Source: Acidobacteriota bacterium
GTDB taxonomy: Bacteria > Acidobacteriota > Terriglobia > Versatilivoradales > Versatilivoraceae
Direction: 5' to 3'
NCBI GenBank assembly: GCA_028875575.1
Contig: JAPPDF010000095.1
Location: 1 to 58,299, forward strand
DNA: 58,299 nucleotides
Shown: in pieces, positions 34,534-43,011 of the stretch
Position numbering within the stretch: position 1 is the stretch's first letter
Layout of the letters: each line of letters starts with the position of its first letter
Position numbers and translations under genes: made by a program
The notes under the pieces: generated by a model
What the model was told of the DNA's origin: nothing
Database searches by the model: none
What the model saw: the letters and a program-made list of their open reading frames with translations, nothing else

Positions 34534-36327
34534 TTGAACCGCCGTAGATTTCTAAAACAGCTCACCGGACTCACCGGCGGCCTGGCGCTGGCTCGGCTGG
34601 CGGCGCCTGCCTCATCCCCTCCGTTGACGTCCTCAGGCCAGCCTCGTCCCCAGGAGAGCGCCGGCCATGAAACTCTCTACAACGGCATCCGGCTCCCGGA
34701 TCCCTGGCCTCCCCGCTATCCGCCGGAAGACTTCCGCACGCCTGTCGCGCCTCCCTACCTGGCGGATATTCCCGAGGTCATCCCCATTGACCGGGGACGT
34801 CAACTGTTCGTGGACGACTTCCTCATTTCCGAAAGCACCCTCAAGCGCTCTTTTCATAGGGCTCGCCTGCACCCGGAGAACCCGGTCCTGAAGCCGGAGA
34901 CCCCTCTGGAGATGAACCGGGGCCTTCAGCCGGTGGCCTGTCCCTTCAACGACGGCGTCTTCTACGACCCCGAGGACCGTTTGTTCAAGATGTGGTACCA
35001 CGCCGGCTGGTTCGACGGCATCGCCTACGCCACCAGCCGGGATGGAATTCACTGGACCCGACCGCGCCTGGACGTGGAACCGGGCACCAACAGGGTCCTG
35101 GTTCGGGGAAAGGGATACGAAAGGGACGGAGTGGGAATCTGGCTGGACCAGGAGACTTCCGACCGGCAGCAGCGATTCAAGATGTTTGCCTTCTTCAGGG
35201 GGCCGGACAACTTCCGCAGGGGAGAGGTCTATACCTCGGCGGACGGCATTCATTGGGGCGAGCCCACGCCCACCGGCCCCTGCGGCGACAACACCACCTT
35301 CTTCTACAACCCCTTCCGCAAGGTCTGGGTTTACAGCATTCGCACCTTCCAATTCCAGCCCAGGCTGAGCCGGTTGCGAGGCTATCGGGAACATCCCGAC
35401 TTTGCGGAGGGAGCCGCCTGGGAAGAGAGCGACGTCCACCACTGGGCCGGGGCCGATGAGCTGGATCCGCCGGCGCCCGACCTGGGCCATCCCACCCAGC
35501 TCTACAACGTGGACGCGGCCGGCTACGAGAGCCTGATGATCGGCCTGCTGGCCATCCACCGGGGACCTCCCAACCAGATCTGCCTGGAGGGCGGGTTCCC
35601 GAAGCTCACCGAGTTATGCCTGGGATTCAGTCGAGACGGATTCCACTGGCACCGTCCCGACCGGCGTTCCTTCATCGCCCCCTCCCGGCGCAAGGGCACC
35701 TGGAACCGTGCCTACCTCCATTCGGCCGGGGGCTGCTGCCTGGTGGTAGGAGACCAGCTCTACTTCTACTTCGGGGCCTGGTCCGGGGAGTCCCCCAAGC
35801 TGGGAGGCCACATGTATGCGGGCGGCAGCACCGGCCTGGCCGTCCTGCGCCGGGACGGCTTCGCCTCGCTGGACGCCCCGGCTTCGGGGGGAGCGGTCAC
35901 CACCCGACCGCTACGTTTCCAGGGTCGTCACCTGTTCGTCAACCTGCAGGCCCCGCGGGGACGGCTCCAAGCCGAGGTCCTTGACGCACAAGGCGTCCCG
36001 ATTGCCCCCTTTTCCAGGCAAAATTGCCTGCCGGTGAGCGGAGACAGCACGCTCAGCCAAGTCGCTTGGAGGGATGCCGCCGATCTTTCGCGGCTGGCCG
36101 GCCGGCCCGTCCGCTTTCGCTTTCACCTGACCAACGGCAAGCTCTATTCCTTCTGGGTCAGCCCATCGCAGACCGGTGCCAGCAACGGCTACCTGGCCGG
36201 CGGCGGTCCCGGTTTCACCGGTCCCAGCGATACGGTAGGAGAGCCGCGGGATGAGGGACAGTGGCGGGATCAACCTACGGCAACCCGATGGTCAACACAT
36301 CGAATCTCGTCCCGTTTGACATCTTGA
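34534..36327 (+). CDS. Tat-exported propeller protein (GH32/sialidase-like fold)
   Basis: This 597-residue protein has a twin-arginine signal (NRRRFLKQ, then a hydrophobic stretch). Repeated YATSRDGIHW and YTSADGIHWGEP units resemble blades of five-bladed GH32/GH43-type or sialidase propellers. The motif RQLFVDDFLI opens the fold. The C-terminal module (from about residue 440) contains GGAVTTRPLRFQG and DLSRLAGRPVRFRFHL and is shared with the protein at 37357-38907. The start is TTG with GGAG upstream. Enzyme activity and substrate are unknown; catalytic acids could not be assigned. Confidence 0.8.
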   Translation: MNRRRFLKQLTGLTGGLALARLAAPASSPPLTSSGQPRPQESAGHETLYNGIRLPDPWPPRYPPEDFRTPVAPPYLADIPEVIPIDRGRQLFVDDFLISESTLKRSFHRARLHPENPVLKPETPLEMNRGLQPVACPFNDGVFYDPEDRLFKMWYHAGWFDGIAYATSRDGIHWTRPRLDVEPGTNRVLVRGKGYERDGVGIWLDQETSDRQQRFKMFAFFRGPDNFRRGEVYTSADGIHWGEPTPTGPCGDNTTFFYNPFRKVWVYSIRTFQFQPRLSRLRGYREHPDFAEGAAWEESDVHHWAGADELDPPAPDLGHPTQLYNVDAAGYESLMIGLLAIHRGPPNQICLEGGFPKLTELCLGFSRDGFHWHRPDRRSFIAPSRRKGTWNRAYLHSAGGCCLVVGDQLYFYFGAWSGESPKLGGHMYAGGSTGLAVLRRDGFASLDAPASGGAVTTRPLRFQGRHLFVNLQAPRGRLQAEVLDAQGVPIAPFSRQNCLPVSGDSTLSQVAWRDAADLSRLAGRPVRFRFHLTNGKLYSFWVSPSQTGASNGYLAGGGPGFTGPSDTVGEPRDEGQWRDQPTATRWSTHRISSRLTS

Positions 36328-36351
36328 TGTCTATCTGATACATGTTGATGT

Positions 36352-36588
36352 ATGCCACGGACGACACTTGCCATTGAAGACCGTCTTCTCCGCCGTCTCA
36401 AGGAGAAGGCAGTTCGCGAGGGACGTACTCTTCAGGATACTGCCAACGATCTGTTGAGGCAGGGTCTGGACATGCGACCGCAACGGTTGGACTACCAGCT
36501 CAAGCTCGAAGGCTGGGATGCTGCGGAACTGCCGGGTGTCGACCTGCTCGACCGGGAAAAGCTGTTGGATATCCTGGGAAAGAGATGA
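36352..36588 (+). CDS. VapB-like ribbon-helix-helix antitoxin
   Basis: This 78-residue protein has the MetJ/Arc/RHH pattern: RTTLAIEDRLLRRLKEKA is the strand plus first helix, then REGRTLQDTANDLLRQGL. The C-terminal tail should wrap the PIN-domain toxin encoded three bases downstream. It probably represses its own promoter just upstream of 36352. Confidence 0.82.
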   Translation: MPRTTLAIEDRLLRRLKEKAVREGRTLQDTANDLLRQGLDMRPQRLDYQLKLEGWDAAELPGVDLLDREKLLDILGKR

Positions 36589-36591
36589 TCC

Positions 36592-37023
36592 GTGCGCGCC
36601 TTCGACACCAACGTCCTGGTCTTCGCTGAAATCAGGACCAACCCTTTTAACGAAACTGCACGCCAACTCCTAGGTGAGGCAGCCGAAGGGGCCAACCCCT
36701 GGGCTCTACCGTGGCCATGCGCTTACGAATTCCTTCGTGTCGTTACCCACCCACGGATCTATTACCCGCCGGTTCCTGTGCCAAGGGCTCTTCAAGACCT
36801 CGGTCGCATCCTCGCCTCTCCGACCCTCATCCTGCTATCGGAAACCGAACGTCATATCGAAATTTTTCAGCAGGTCATCAGAACATCCGGAGTGGCGGGC
36901 AACCTGATTCACGATGCCCACATAGCGGCGCTTTGTCTGGAGCATGGCGTTTCCGAACTGGTCACCGGGGATCGGGATTTCCTGAGGTTCCCGGATCTCC
37001 GAGTCACCAATCCGTTCATGTAG
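36592..37023 (+). CDS. vapC: VapC-like PIN-domain toxin
   Basis: This 143-residue PIN-domain ribonuclease has the acidic catalytic residues in FDTNVLVF, YEFLRVV, IHDAHIAA and VTGDRDFLRFP. VapC toxins cleave tRNA or rRNA when not bound by VapB. GTG at 36592 is the start; the close 3-base spacing to the antitoxin indicates translational coupling. Confidence 0.85.
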   Translation: MRAFDTNVLVFAEIRTNPFNETARQLLGEAAEGANPWALPWPCAYEFLRVVTHPRIYYPPVPVPRALQDLGRILASPTLILLSETERHIEIFQQVIRTSGVAGNLIHDAHIAALCLEHGVSELVTGDRDFLRFPDLRVTNPFM

Positions 37024-37105
37024 TCACAAACCCTGAGGTTCTCGGCCAGCCTGGGGCTTTCGAGCAAAGCTTCACACCCCGTTTGCCGAATCTACAGCGA
37101 TTCTA

Positions 37106-37350
37106 GCCCGCATTTCTCACCAGGTCGCTGGTGGCGTGATGAAAAGGAGTTGATTTTCAGTACCTTGATAGGCTCCATGGTAAGGGCTTGGGGGTAACAG
37201 ACGGCGCTGGGCATGCCCTGGCTGGTCTTTTTCCCTTCAGCGCGCACAGGCTCCCTCGACCGTAGTGACCGCTACGCTCTTCGGTCGCGAGCACGCGCTG
37301 AAGGAAAAAATCCTGCGCCATGATCAAACCCCCTGTTGAGAAATGCGGGC
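37106..37350 (-). mobile_element. MITE-like element, copy 2 (complete)
   Basis: This complete 245-base element has perfect 14-base terminal inverted repeats, GCCCGCATTTCTCA and TGAGAAATGCGGGC. It is the reverse-orientation match of the element at 1-242. The internal fold is kept on this strand: the 16-base outer arm at its CGCGCTGAAGGGAAAA side is unchanged, the partner arm has one substitution and a length change in the T-run. No coding gene is present. It lies six bases beyond the stop of the next gene and in a convergent intergenic region. No target-site duplication was evident (flanks TTCTA and TCGGA). Confidence 0.85.
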
Positions 37351-37356
37351 TCGGAG

Positions 37357-38907
37357 TCAATCCCCAAAGCGGAAGGAGAACAGGTCGGCGTCCTTCATTA
37401 CGAAACGGAGGCGCACCGGCTCACCTGCCAACCGGCTCACATCCCGGCTGCCCTCCCAGGCCACGATCGGGGTCTGGTAGCTGAGATTGCTCTCGGCTCT
37501 GGTGCTTTCTGGATCTCGGCCGGTGCTCAGCGGGGGCGGCACCTTTCCCCAAGCCACGATACGCGAGATCTCGTCTCCGATGATCTCCGGACACTCCGCC
37601 AGCGAAAAGCCCGGAATGGGTCTCCCATCCGCGGTCTGGACCTCAACCCGAATGCTGCCGGCGGCGCTGGTGGAATAGTTGATCTCGAGCCGGCTCCCCT
37701 CGAAGGTAATGGGCTTGGTCACCATCTCTCCCCCGTGATAGGGAGCATGCAGCGCGGCAAAACCGTCCAGGCGTAGCGACATCCGTTGCAGGTGGGCGGT
37801 GGACTGGCCGTAGTCCCGCTGCACGTAGAGAGACATCTCCGCCGGGCCGGTCTGCACGACCCCCAGGCCCGGGTAGTTGGTGCGAGTGGACCAGTTGCTC
37901 TGACCGAGGCCGGGCCTGAGGAAACTCTCCTTGAAAGTGAAGTCGTAGCGGGTTGACCCTGGCCGCGACGACAGCAACACGGAGTCGGAAACATCCCGCA
38001 TGCCCCCGCTGATGCGGTTGTGGCGAAGCTCCAGGAACTGCAGTTCTTCCGGCGTGAGGAGGCGCCGGCCGAAATGGATGCGGGCCGGGAGAGCGATATA
38101 GATCTGCGGGGCTCGGAAATAGGGTTGGGTCTGGTTGGTGTAGAGGTGCTGAGAGGGCCTGGTGGTGCCCGTGTCGCTGTAGGTCATGAGCGTCTGCGGG
38201 CTCCATTGGAGGAAGTCCCTGGAGGTGGCCCGGGCCGTGGCTCGGCGGCCTTCCACCATGTGGCGGGCGTAGAGCACGTACCGCTGTTCCGCCTCCGACC
38301 AGAATATGACGTTCTGCGAATCGAAGTTGTTTTCCATGGCATAGTCGACGAGGGGAGCTTCCCGGATCTTTCGCCAGCGAACGCCGTCTTCCGAAACGTA
38401 GCCCACCAGGCTGTACGGGGTCCCGACGTCTCGCGCATTGGCCTTGAGGCGTTCCGACCGGGGCACGCCGGGACGACCATCCAGGAAGGCGCAGAACTGA
38501 CCTGCAACGGGCAGGATAACGTTGTTGGCGGTGGAGCCGTCCACTTCCACCAACCCCAGCTGGGGCTTGGTCCAGTGGATCCCGTCCCGGCTCTCGGCAT
38601 AGCAGGTCAACCGGGGCCTGGTGAGTCGGCAACGGTAGTACATCCGGTAGGTGTCGCCATCCTTGAGAACGGTGGTGTAGAAGGCCAGCCTATCCTCCCA
38701 GGGCTGGTCATACTTGATGGCGATGTTTTCCGGTCTGGGTTGCTGGAGTCTCAGCTCCAGTCCTTCCAGACGGTCGATCAGATACCGATCCACAAAGAGC
38801 TGCCGCTCCGAGCCCAGCGGCAGCGCCTGGGGAATCCCCACGACCGGGAAGGCCAGGACCAGGACTGCCACTCCCGCCACCAAACTGTTCAATCGATTGA
38901 ATTTCAT
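37357..38907 (-). CDS. Secreted propeller protein, paralogue of the 34.5-kb gene
   Basis: This 516-residue protein has a Sec signal peptide (hydrophobic stretch LVAGVAVLVLAFPVVG). It opens with RQLFVDRYLID, matching RQLFVDDFLI of the Tat-exported protein at 34534-36327, and has YAESRDGIHWTKP blade repeats. It shares the C-terminal module (GGEMVTKPITFEGS and DVSRLAGEPVRLRFVM). The two are diverged paralogues with different export routes. The fold suggests glycoside recognition or hydrolysis; no catalytic residues could be fixed. The gene is divergent from the amidohydrolase pair. Confidence 0.8.
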   Translation of the reverse strand: MKFNRLNSLVAGVAVLVLAFPVVGIPQALPLGSERQLFVDRYLIDRLEGLELRLQQPRPENIAIKYDQPWEDRLAFYTTVLKDGDTYRMYYRCRLTRPRLTCYAESRDGIHWTKPQLGLVEVDGSTANNVILPVAGQFCAFLDGRPGVPRSERLKANARDVGTPYSLVGYVSEDGVRWRKIREAPLVDYAMENNFDSQNVIFWSEAEQRYVLYARHMVEGRRATARATSRDFLQWSPQTLMTYSDTGTTRPSQHLYTNQTQPYFRAPQIYIALPARIHFGRRLLTPEELQFLELRHNRISGGMRDVSDSVLLSSRPGSTRYDFTFKESFLRPGLGQSNWSTRTNYPGLGVVQTGPAEMSLYVQRDYGQSTAHLQRMSLRLDGFAALHAPYHGGEMVTKPITFEGSRLEINYSTSAAGSIRVEVQTADGRPIPGFSLAECPEIIGDEISRIVAWGKVPPPLSTGRDPESTRAESNLSYQTPIVAWEGSRDVSRLAGEPVRLRFVMKDADLFSFRFGD

Positions 38908-38989
38908 TGGACCCTCCCTGGCCGCTGGACATCAATCGCTTCACGGCCAATGGTTGCACACTGTTTGCACGGGTTGAAACAGAGCAGGC

Positions 38990-40063
38990 ATGAGGATATC
39001 ATCCCTGCCCCGCATTTCTCAGCGGGCTCCCAGGCATCGATGGATCCCGGTCAGCGGCCTCCAAAGCATTCCCGGCAAAACCTTGGCGATCATCCAACCC
39101 GAAGACCGCGATTTCTTTGAACGGGAACTGGCTTCCTTCCTGCCCGACCGGGTCTTCGACGCCCACGCCCACGTCTGGGGCCACCACAACATGCACCCCG
39201 GCCGCAGGATCGCCTCCCTGCCCAGGGACGGAGACTACCGGGAATTCTCCGGAATGCTGCAGGCCCTGCATCCGGGGAGAGCCTGCGCCGCCAACGTATT
39301 CCACCGCATCTGCCCGCGCGAACATTTCGAGGGAGCCAATCGCTGGACCAGCCGGCAGGTCGCCTGCAATCCCCGATACCGGGGTCTCTTCCTGACCGGT
39401 CCGGAGGCTGACCCCGAGTGGCTGCGGCAGGAGGTGCGGCGGCTGGGACTGGCCGGGCTCAAGTGCTACCACGTCTACGCCGGCGTCAGACCGACCTGGG
39501 AGGCTCAGATTCCCGACTTTCTCCCGGAATCCCACGTCGAAATGGCTCACCAGGAAGGATGGGCCATCATGCTGCACATGGTGAGGTCCAGGGCCTGCGC
39601 CGACCCCGGCAATATTCGCTGGATCCGCCACTACTGCACCACCTACCCCGACATGAAGCTGATCCTGGCCCATTCGGCCCGGGGATTCCAGCCGGCCCAT
39701 AACCTGGAGGGATTGCCCCACCTGAGGGGGCTGGACAATCTCTGGTTCGACACCAGCGCCAACTGCGAAGCCATGGCCCACCAGGCCATCATCCGCATCA
39801 TCGGGCACCGGCGACTCATGTACGGCACCGACATCCCCGTCAGCCACTTGCGCGGGAGGTCGGCCGCCGCGGCCGACACCTTTTTCTGGGCTTACCAGGA
39901 CTCGCCGGTCTGGGGTGAAAAGCACTCCGAGATCAAGCCGGTGCTGATCGGACTGGAGCACTTGCGCTCGCTCAAGTGGGCCTGCTGGTCGGAACGACTC
40001 AGCGACGCCCAGGTCGAAGACATCTTCTGGAACAACGCGGCCGAACTCTTCGCAGTTGAATAA
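38990..40063 (+). CDS. Amidohydrolase family 2 protein (copy 1)
   Basis: This metal-dependent hydrolase of up to 357 residues belongs to the TIM-barrel amidohydrolase superfamily (PF04909). VFDAHAHVWG carries the His-x-His metal site, LILAHSARGF a later His, and YGTDIPVSH the catalytic Asp. It is a tandem paralogue of the following gene, with blocks of near-identical DNA. The first 31 residues are unlike the paralogue and contain a solitary MITE end, so the native start is probably closer to the TTG at 39083; no ribosome binding site settles it. Confidence 0.83.
   Translation: MRISSLPRISQRAPRHRWIPVSGLQSIPGKTLAIIQPEDRDFFERELASFLPDRVFDAHAHVWGHHNMHPGRRIASLPRDGDYREFSGMLQALHPGRACAANVFHRICPREHFEGANRWTSRQVACNPRYRGLFLTGPEADPEWLRQEVRRLGLAGLKCYHVYAGVRPTWEAQIPDFLPESHVEMAHQEGWAIMLHMVRSRACADPGNIRWIRHYCTTYPDMKLILAHSARGFQPAHNLEGLPHLRGLDNLWFDTSANCEAMAHQAIIRIIGHRRLMYGTDIPVSHLRGRSAAAADTFFWAYQDSPVWGEKHSEIKPVLIGLEHLRSLKWACWSERLSDAQVEDIFWNNAAELFAVE
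39009..39021 (+). repeat. Solitary MITE terminal repeat
   Basis: CCCGCATTTCTCA is an exact 13-base match to the terminal repeat of the two MITE copies and stands alone, with no element interior beside it. It is followed by GCGGG, which lets CCCGC/GCGGG pair. It may be a remnant after excision or deletion. Confidence 0.55.
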
Positions 40064-40086
40064 CTTCAAGGCCACAGGAGGCACCT

Positions 40087-41079
40087 ATGGCATCCGACAA
40101 TCCCGACTATATCCCTCGCGAGGAAGACCGGGAGTTCTACCAGCGCGAACTGGCCTCGTTCATTCCCGACAAGGTGTTCGACGCCCACACCCATGTCTGG
40201 CACCCGGGCCACAACGTCTTTGCGGGGAGTTTCCCTCCCGTTGTGGACTACGAGAACTACATCCGATTGATGGGGGACCTCTATCCCGGAAGCGTCGCCA
40301 AGGGCTTGTTCATCCCCACCTTTCGCGACCCCGTGAATATCCCCGCGGCCAACCAATGGACGGGAGAGCAGACCGCCAAGGATTCGAACTGCCGGGGGCA
40401 TTTCTTCATCACTCCCGAGGACGATCCCGAGTGGGTGCGCCAGGAGGTCAAGCGCCTGAAGCTCCACGGCCTGAAGTGCTACCACACCCTGGCCCGCAAC
40501 GCGGACCCGACCTGGGAGGCCGAGATCCCCGACTACCTGCCCGAGGCACACATCCGGGTGGCTCACGAAGAGGGCTGGACCATCACCCTGCACATGGTCA
40601 AGGCCCGCGCCGCCGCCGATCCCGGCAACATCCACTGGATCCGGCACTACTGCGAGAACTATCCCGACATGCAGTTGATCCTGGCCCATTCGGCCCGGGG
40701 CTTCCAGCCGGCCCACAACCTGGAGGGACTGCCCCACCTGACCGGATTGGACAACCTCTGGTTCGACACCAGCGCCAACTGCGAAGCCATGGCCCACCAG
40801 GCCATCATCCGCATCATCGGACACGACAAGCTGCTCTATGGAGGCGACCTGCCGGTCACCCACGCCCGGGGCCGCTCGGTTTCAGTAGAGGATTCTTTTC
40901 TCTGGCTGGGCAACGACTCACCGCACTGGCGGGAAAAACATCTACAGCTCAAGCCGGTGCTCACCGGCCTGGAGCACCTGCGCTCGCTCAAGTGGGCCTG
41001 CTGGTCCGAGCGTCTCACCGACACCCAGGTGGAAGACATCTTCTGGAACAACGCGGCCCGGCTGTTGGGATTGGAGTGA
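40087..41079 (+). CDS. Amidohydrolase family 2 protein (copy 2)
   Basis: This 330-residue protein is the tandem paralogue of the preceding gene. VFDAHTHVWH gives the His-x-His site, LILAHSARGF and YGGDLPVTH the remaining metal and catalytic residues. An AGGAGG ribosome binding site precedes the ATG and shows the true length. Divergence between the two copies is concentrated before residue 120 and around residues 270-285, so substrate specificity may differ. The family includes decarboxylases and lactone or amide hydrolases; the substrate is unknown. Confidence 0.88.
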   Translation: MASDNPDYIPREEDREFYQRELASFIPDKVFDAHTHVWHPGHNVFAGSFPPVVDYENYIRLMGDLYPGSVAKGLFIPTFRDPVNIPAANQWTGEQTAKDSNCRGHFFITPEDDPEWVRQEVKRLKLHGLKCYHTLARNADPTWEAEIPDYLPEAHIRVAHEEGWTITLHMVKARAAADPGNIHWIRHYCENYPDMQLILAHSARGFQPAHNLEGLPHLTGLDNLWFDTSANCEAMAHQAIIRIIGHDKLLYGGDLPVTHARGRSVSVEDSFLWLGNDSPHWREKHLQLKPVLTGLEHLRSLKWACWSERLTDTQVEDIFWNNAARLLGLE

Positions 41080-41171
41080 AGGGAGAGCGGTCCGGGGGTC
41101 GGAGCTTACCTAAAACAAACGAAAAAAGAGTGATCCACGAAGTGACACGAAGGGGCCTCCAAGCGTGACGG

Positions 41172-41278
41172 CCCTGCCGCATCGGCAGGGTTGCAGCCCG
41201 GCAAACCGGCGCGCGCGCCCTCGAGGAGCAAGAGCGATGGGAGGAGGCGCCCCCCGGGAGCGCGGGCGTCCCGCCCGC
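41172..41278. repeat. Two hairpins in convergent intergenic region
   Basis: CCCTGCCG-CAT-CGGCAGGG (41172-41190) is a perfect 8-bp stem with a three-base loop, and GCGGGC-GTCCC-GCCCGC (41262-41278) a 6-bp stem. They lie in the region of about 280 bases between copy 2 of the amidohydrolase and the second hicA gene, which has no other recognisable content. The first may be a terminator without a T-run. Confidence 0.5.
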
Positions 41279-41358
41279 ATGCACTCCCGTTGCGTGCCGC
41301 TCAGATTCCCTGTAATGCGGCACCCGGCCACCCCGCCGGCAGGAAATGAGAACCCGAA

Positions 41359-41553
41359 TTATTTCGTCCCGACCTCCGGCACCGAAAGGTTACGACAGAT
41401 CTTGCGGGCCAGGCGGTTGGGAATTTCCGTATGGCGTGGAACGGTCTCGACGGCGCCAGTATTTGAATTGCCCCACAGCGAATGAGAACGCCCTTCGCGT
41501 TTGAGGGAACAACCGTGCCGCCGAAGATGTCGGAGCAAACTGACCCGTTTCAC
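41359..41553 (-). CDS. hicA: HicA-family toxin (second module)
   Basis: This 64-residue HicA has RHLRRHGCSLKREGRSHSLW with the central Ser-His motif and the ending AVETVPRHTEI followed by LARKICRNL when read with its neighbours. It differs clearly from the HicA at 5447-5689, so the two modules were acquired separately. Its start overlaps hicB by four bases. Confidence 0.87.
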   Translation of the reverse strand: MKRVSLLRHLRRHGCSLKREGRSHSLWGNSNTGAVETVPRHTEIPNRLARKICRNLSVPEVGTK

Positions 41554-41765
41554 GGGATGATGACCGTTTCTCGGATGGCCTCTGGCGGCACACCGCGCAA
41601 CCCCTCCTCCCGGCGGTCCGTGAGAATAAGCACTATGGCCTCAGCTAAATTCTCGCGTGCTTCCTCCCTGGTCTTGCCTTGACCGTTGGCCCCGGGAATT
41701 TCAGGGCAGTAGGCAATATACCATTCCCCATCCTGCTCAATAATCGCCGTGAACTCGTTTCTCAT
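41550..41765 (-). CDS. hicB: HicB-family antitoxin (second module)
   Basis: This 71-residue protein has the HicB fold pattern FTAIIEQDGEWYIAYCPEIP, followed by GANGQGKTREEARENLAEAI. It should neutralise the overlapping HicA. Like the first HicB it lacks an added DNA-binding domain. Confidence 0.87.
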   Translation of the reverse strand: MRNEFTAIIEQDGEWYIAYCPEIPGANGQGKTREEARENLAEAIVLILTDRREEGLRGVPPEAIRETVIIP

Positions 41766-41886
41766 CGATCACCCTTCGTGAAGACCATTACGCTCCAAGA
41801 CGAAATTTTACTCGTTACATGAAGAAACATCGAGGCATTCCAATGGGTCGATGAAGTTGAGAGCTTCTCTCCCATACGGCGCTTCG

Positions 41887-42408
41887 TTAGTCTGCAAAAA
41901 GTATCGCCTCGTTTTCCGCCCGACGGTCGGCGTGCGGATCTTCTTCAGACTTGAATACTCGAAGCCACTCCACATAGCTACTGGGAAGGTCGTGCTCGAC
42001 AGCACCAGACACCACCAGTGCCTTGTACCAATGATACGGTCGCAACCCCCGCTCCTTTCTGGTGGCGATGTAGGTTTGCGCCAAAGCTGTTCCTTGTTTC
42101 GTAATTACCTCGACAGTCTCGAGCTCGTATCCTTTCCCACGACCCTCTGCCCTGTTTAAATCACATTTGTCCGAGAAGCTGATTTCAAAGATGACGCCGT
42201 AGACACGGTCTGTGGCGTTTCCAGTCTCCTCGGCATCGCATTTTCCAGAGCCATCCCGGCTTCGTTTGTCAAAAGTCAGCCTGCGACCAGCAATGTATCC
42301 GGTTCCTATGGACACGGCGGAGGGTGCTCGCTTGGGCTTGGGCGAAGTGAGCCGACGTGTGAGCATGTTTGAGCCATATGCAAAATAGTGAAACGTCTCA
42401 TGTGCCAT
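41887..42408 (-). CDS. Gamma-glutamylcyclotransferase-like protein
   Basis: This 173-residue protein has the GGCT/AIG2 entry motif HYFAYGSNML and the following GTGYIAGRRLTFDKRS, then VYGVIFEIS. The family forms 5-oxoproline from gamma-glutamyl compounds. The expected catalytic Glu is probably in LNRAEGRGKGYE. The base composition is less GC-rich than the neighbourhood, suggesting recent acquisition. ATG at 42408 is preferred over an upstream TTG. Confidence 0.8.
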   Translation of the reverse strand: MAHETFHYFAYGSNMLTRRLTSPKPKRAPSAVSIGTGYIAGRRLTFDKRSRDGSGKCDAEETGNATDRVYGVIFEISFSDKCDLNRAEGRGKGYELETVEVITKQGTALAQTYIATRKERGLRPYHWYKALVVSGAVEHDLPSSYVEWLRVFKSEEDPHADRRAENEAILFAD

Positions 42409-42487
42409 GGCGATAATCAATTCCAGTTTACGTACTGTTACGCGGCTCCTCTATGCGGCAACCGCATAGATGAAGTGCGGTGTGGCC

Positions 42488-42703
42488 TCACGCGGAGACA
42501 GGCGTGAGAGTGTACACGCGGGAGAATTTTGCGGCGGTCCTAGTATCACCTCTACGGAGGGCCTGCCTTACATCGTCGAGGCGATACGCATCTTCAATGG
42601 ATAGGTAGGGAGACCATCCTTCAGGCTCCTCGAGTAGTTCCACGTCAACTTCCGCAACGTAGCATCCTTCGTGAACAAGCTTCGTCCGTTTTTTCTTGCT
42701 CAT
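42488..42703 (-). CDS. Small partner protein of a DUF4258-type gene pair
   Basis: This 71-residue protein begins MSKKKRTKLVHEGCYVAEVD and ends KFSRVYTLTPV. Similar small proteins are regularly encoded directly after DUF4258 genes, which suggests a toxin-antitoxin-like or regulatory pair; no function is proven. Its ATG overlaps the stop of the DUF4258 remnant (ATGA). Confidence 0.7.
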   Translation of the reverse strand: MSKKKRTKLVHEGCYVAEVDVELLEEPEGWSPYLSIEDAYRLDDVRQALRRGDTRTAAKFSRVYTLTPVSA

Positions 42704-43011
42704 TGGCGACTCCGCTTAAACCCGGGTCCCCATATTTTCGGATCAGGCAAGTAAGCTGTGACCAGCACTGCTGGACTTGTCTGGCCAGCGGCAATTCCCC
42801 AGGCGACATGGACCGAGCGCCCATCATTCGTTCGCTGGAGCACTAAAACGCACGGTCCCTTGGGGTAGTCAGCGTAATGCTCAATGACTTCCGCGGCCTC
42901 AACACCTTCGATGAGTTCTCTCGCAAACAGTCCATCAGCAGCAATTTCGTCATAGCCGTGCTCCGAAATTCAGACACTACCATTCGAAATCAGTGCCCGA
43001 ATGACCCAGGC
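42700..43011 (-). pseudogene. Degenerate DUF4258 gene
   Basis: From 42969 down to 42700 the minus strand encodes ISEHGYDEIAADGLFARELI, then DYPKGPCVLVLQR and VHVAWGIAAGQ, a good DUF4258 match. No start codon opens this frame: a TGA (42970-42972) lies just before ISEHG, where relatives carry Arg (a CGA to TGA change would do it). Upstream of the stop the frame still reads VIRALISNGSV, the expected N-terminus, but has no ATG/GTG/TTG before running into the stop codon of the Gfo/Idh gene. The gene is therefore probably dead, or its start was deleted when the upstream gene was joined. Confidence 0.7.
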
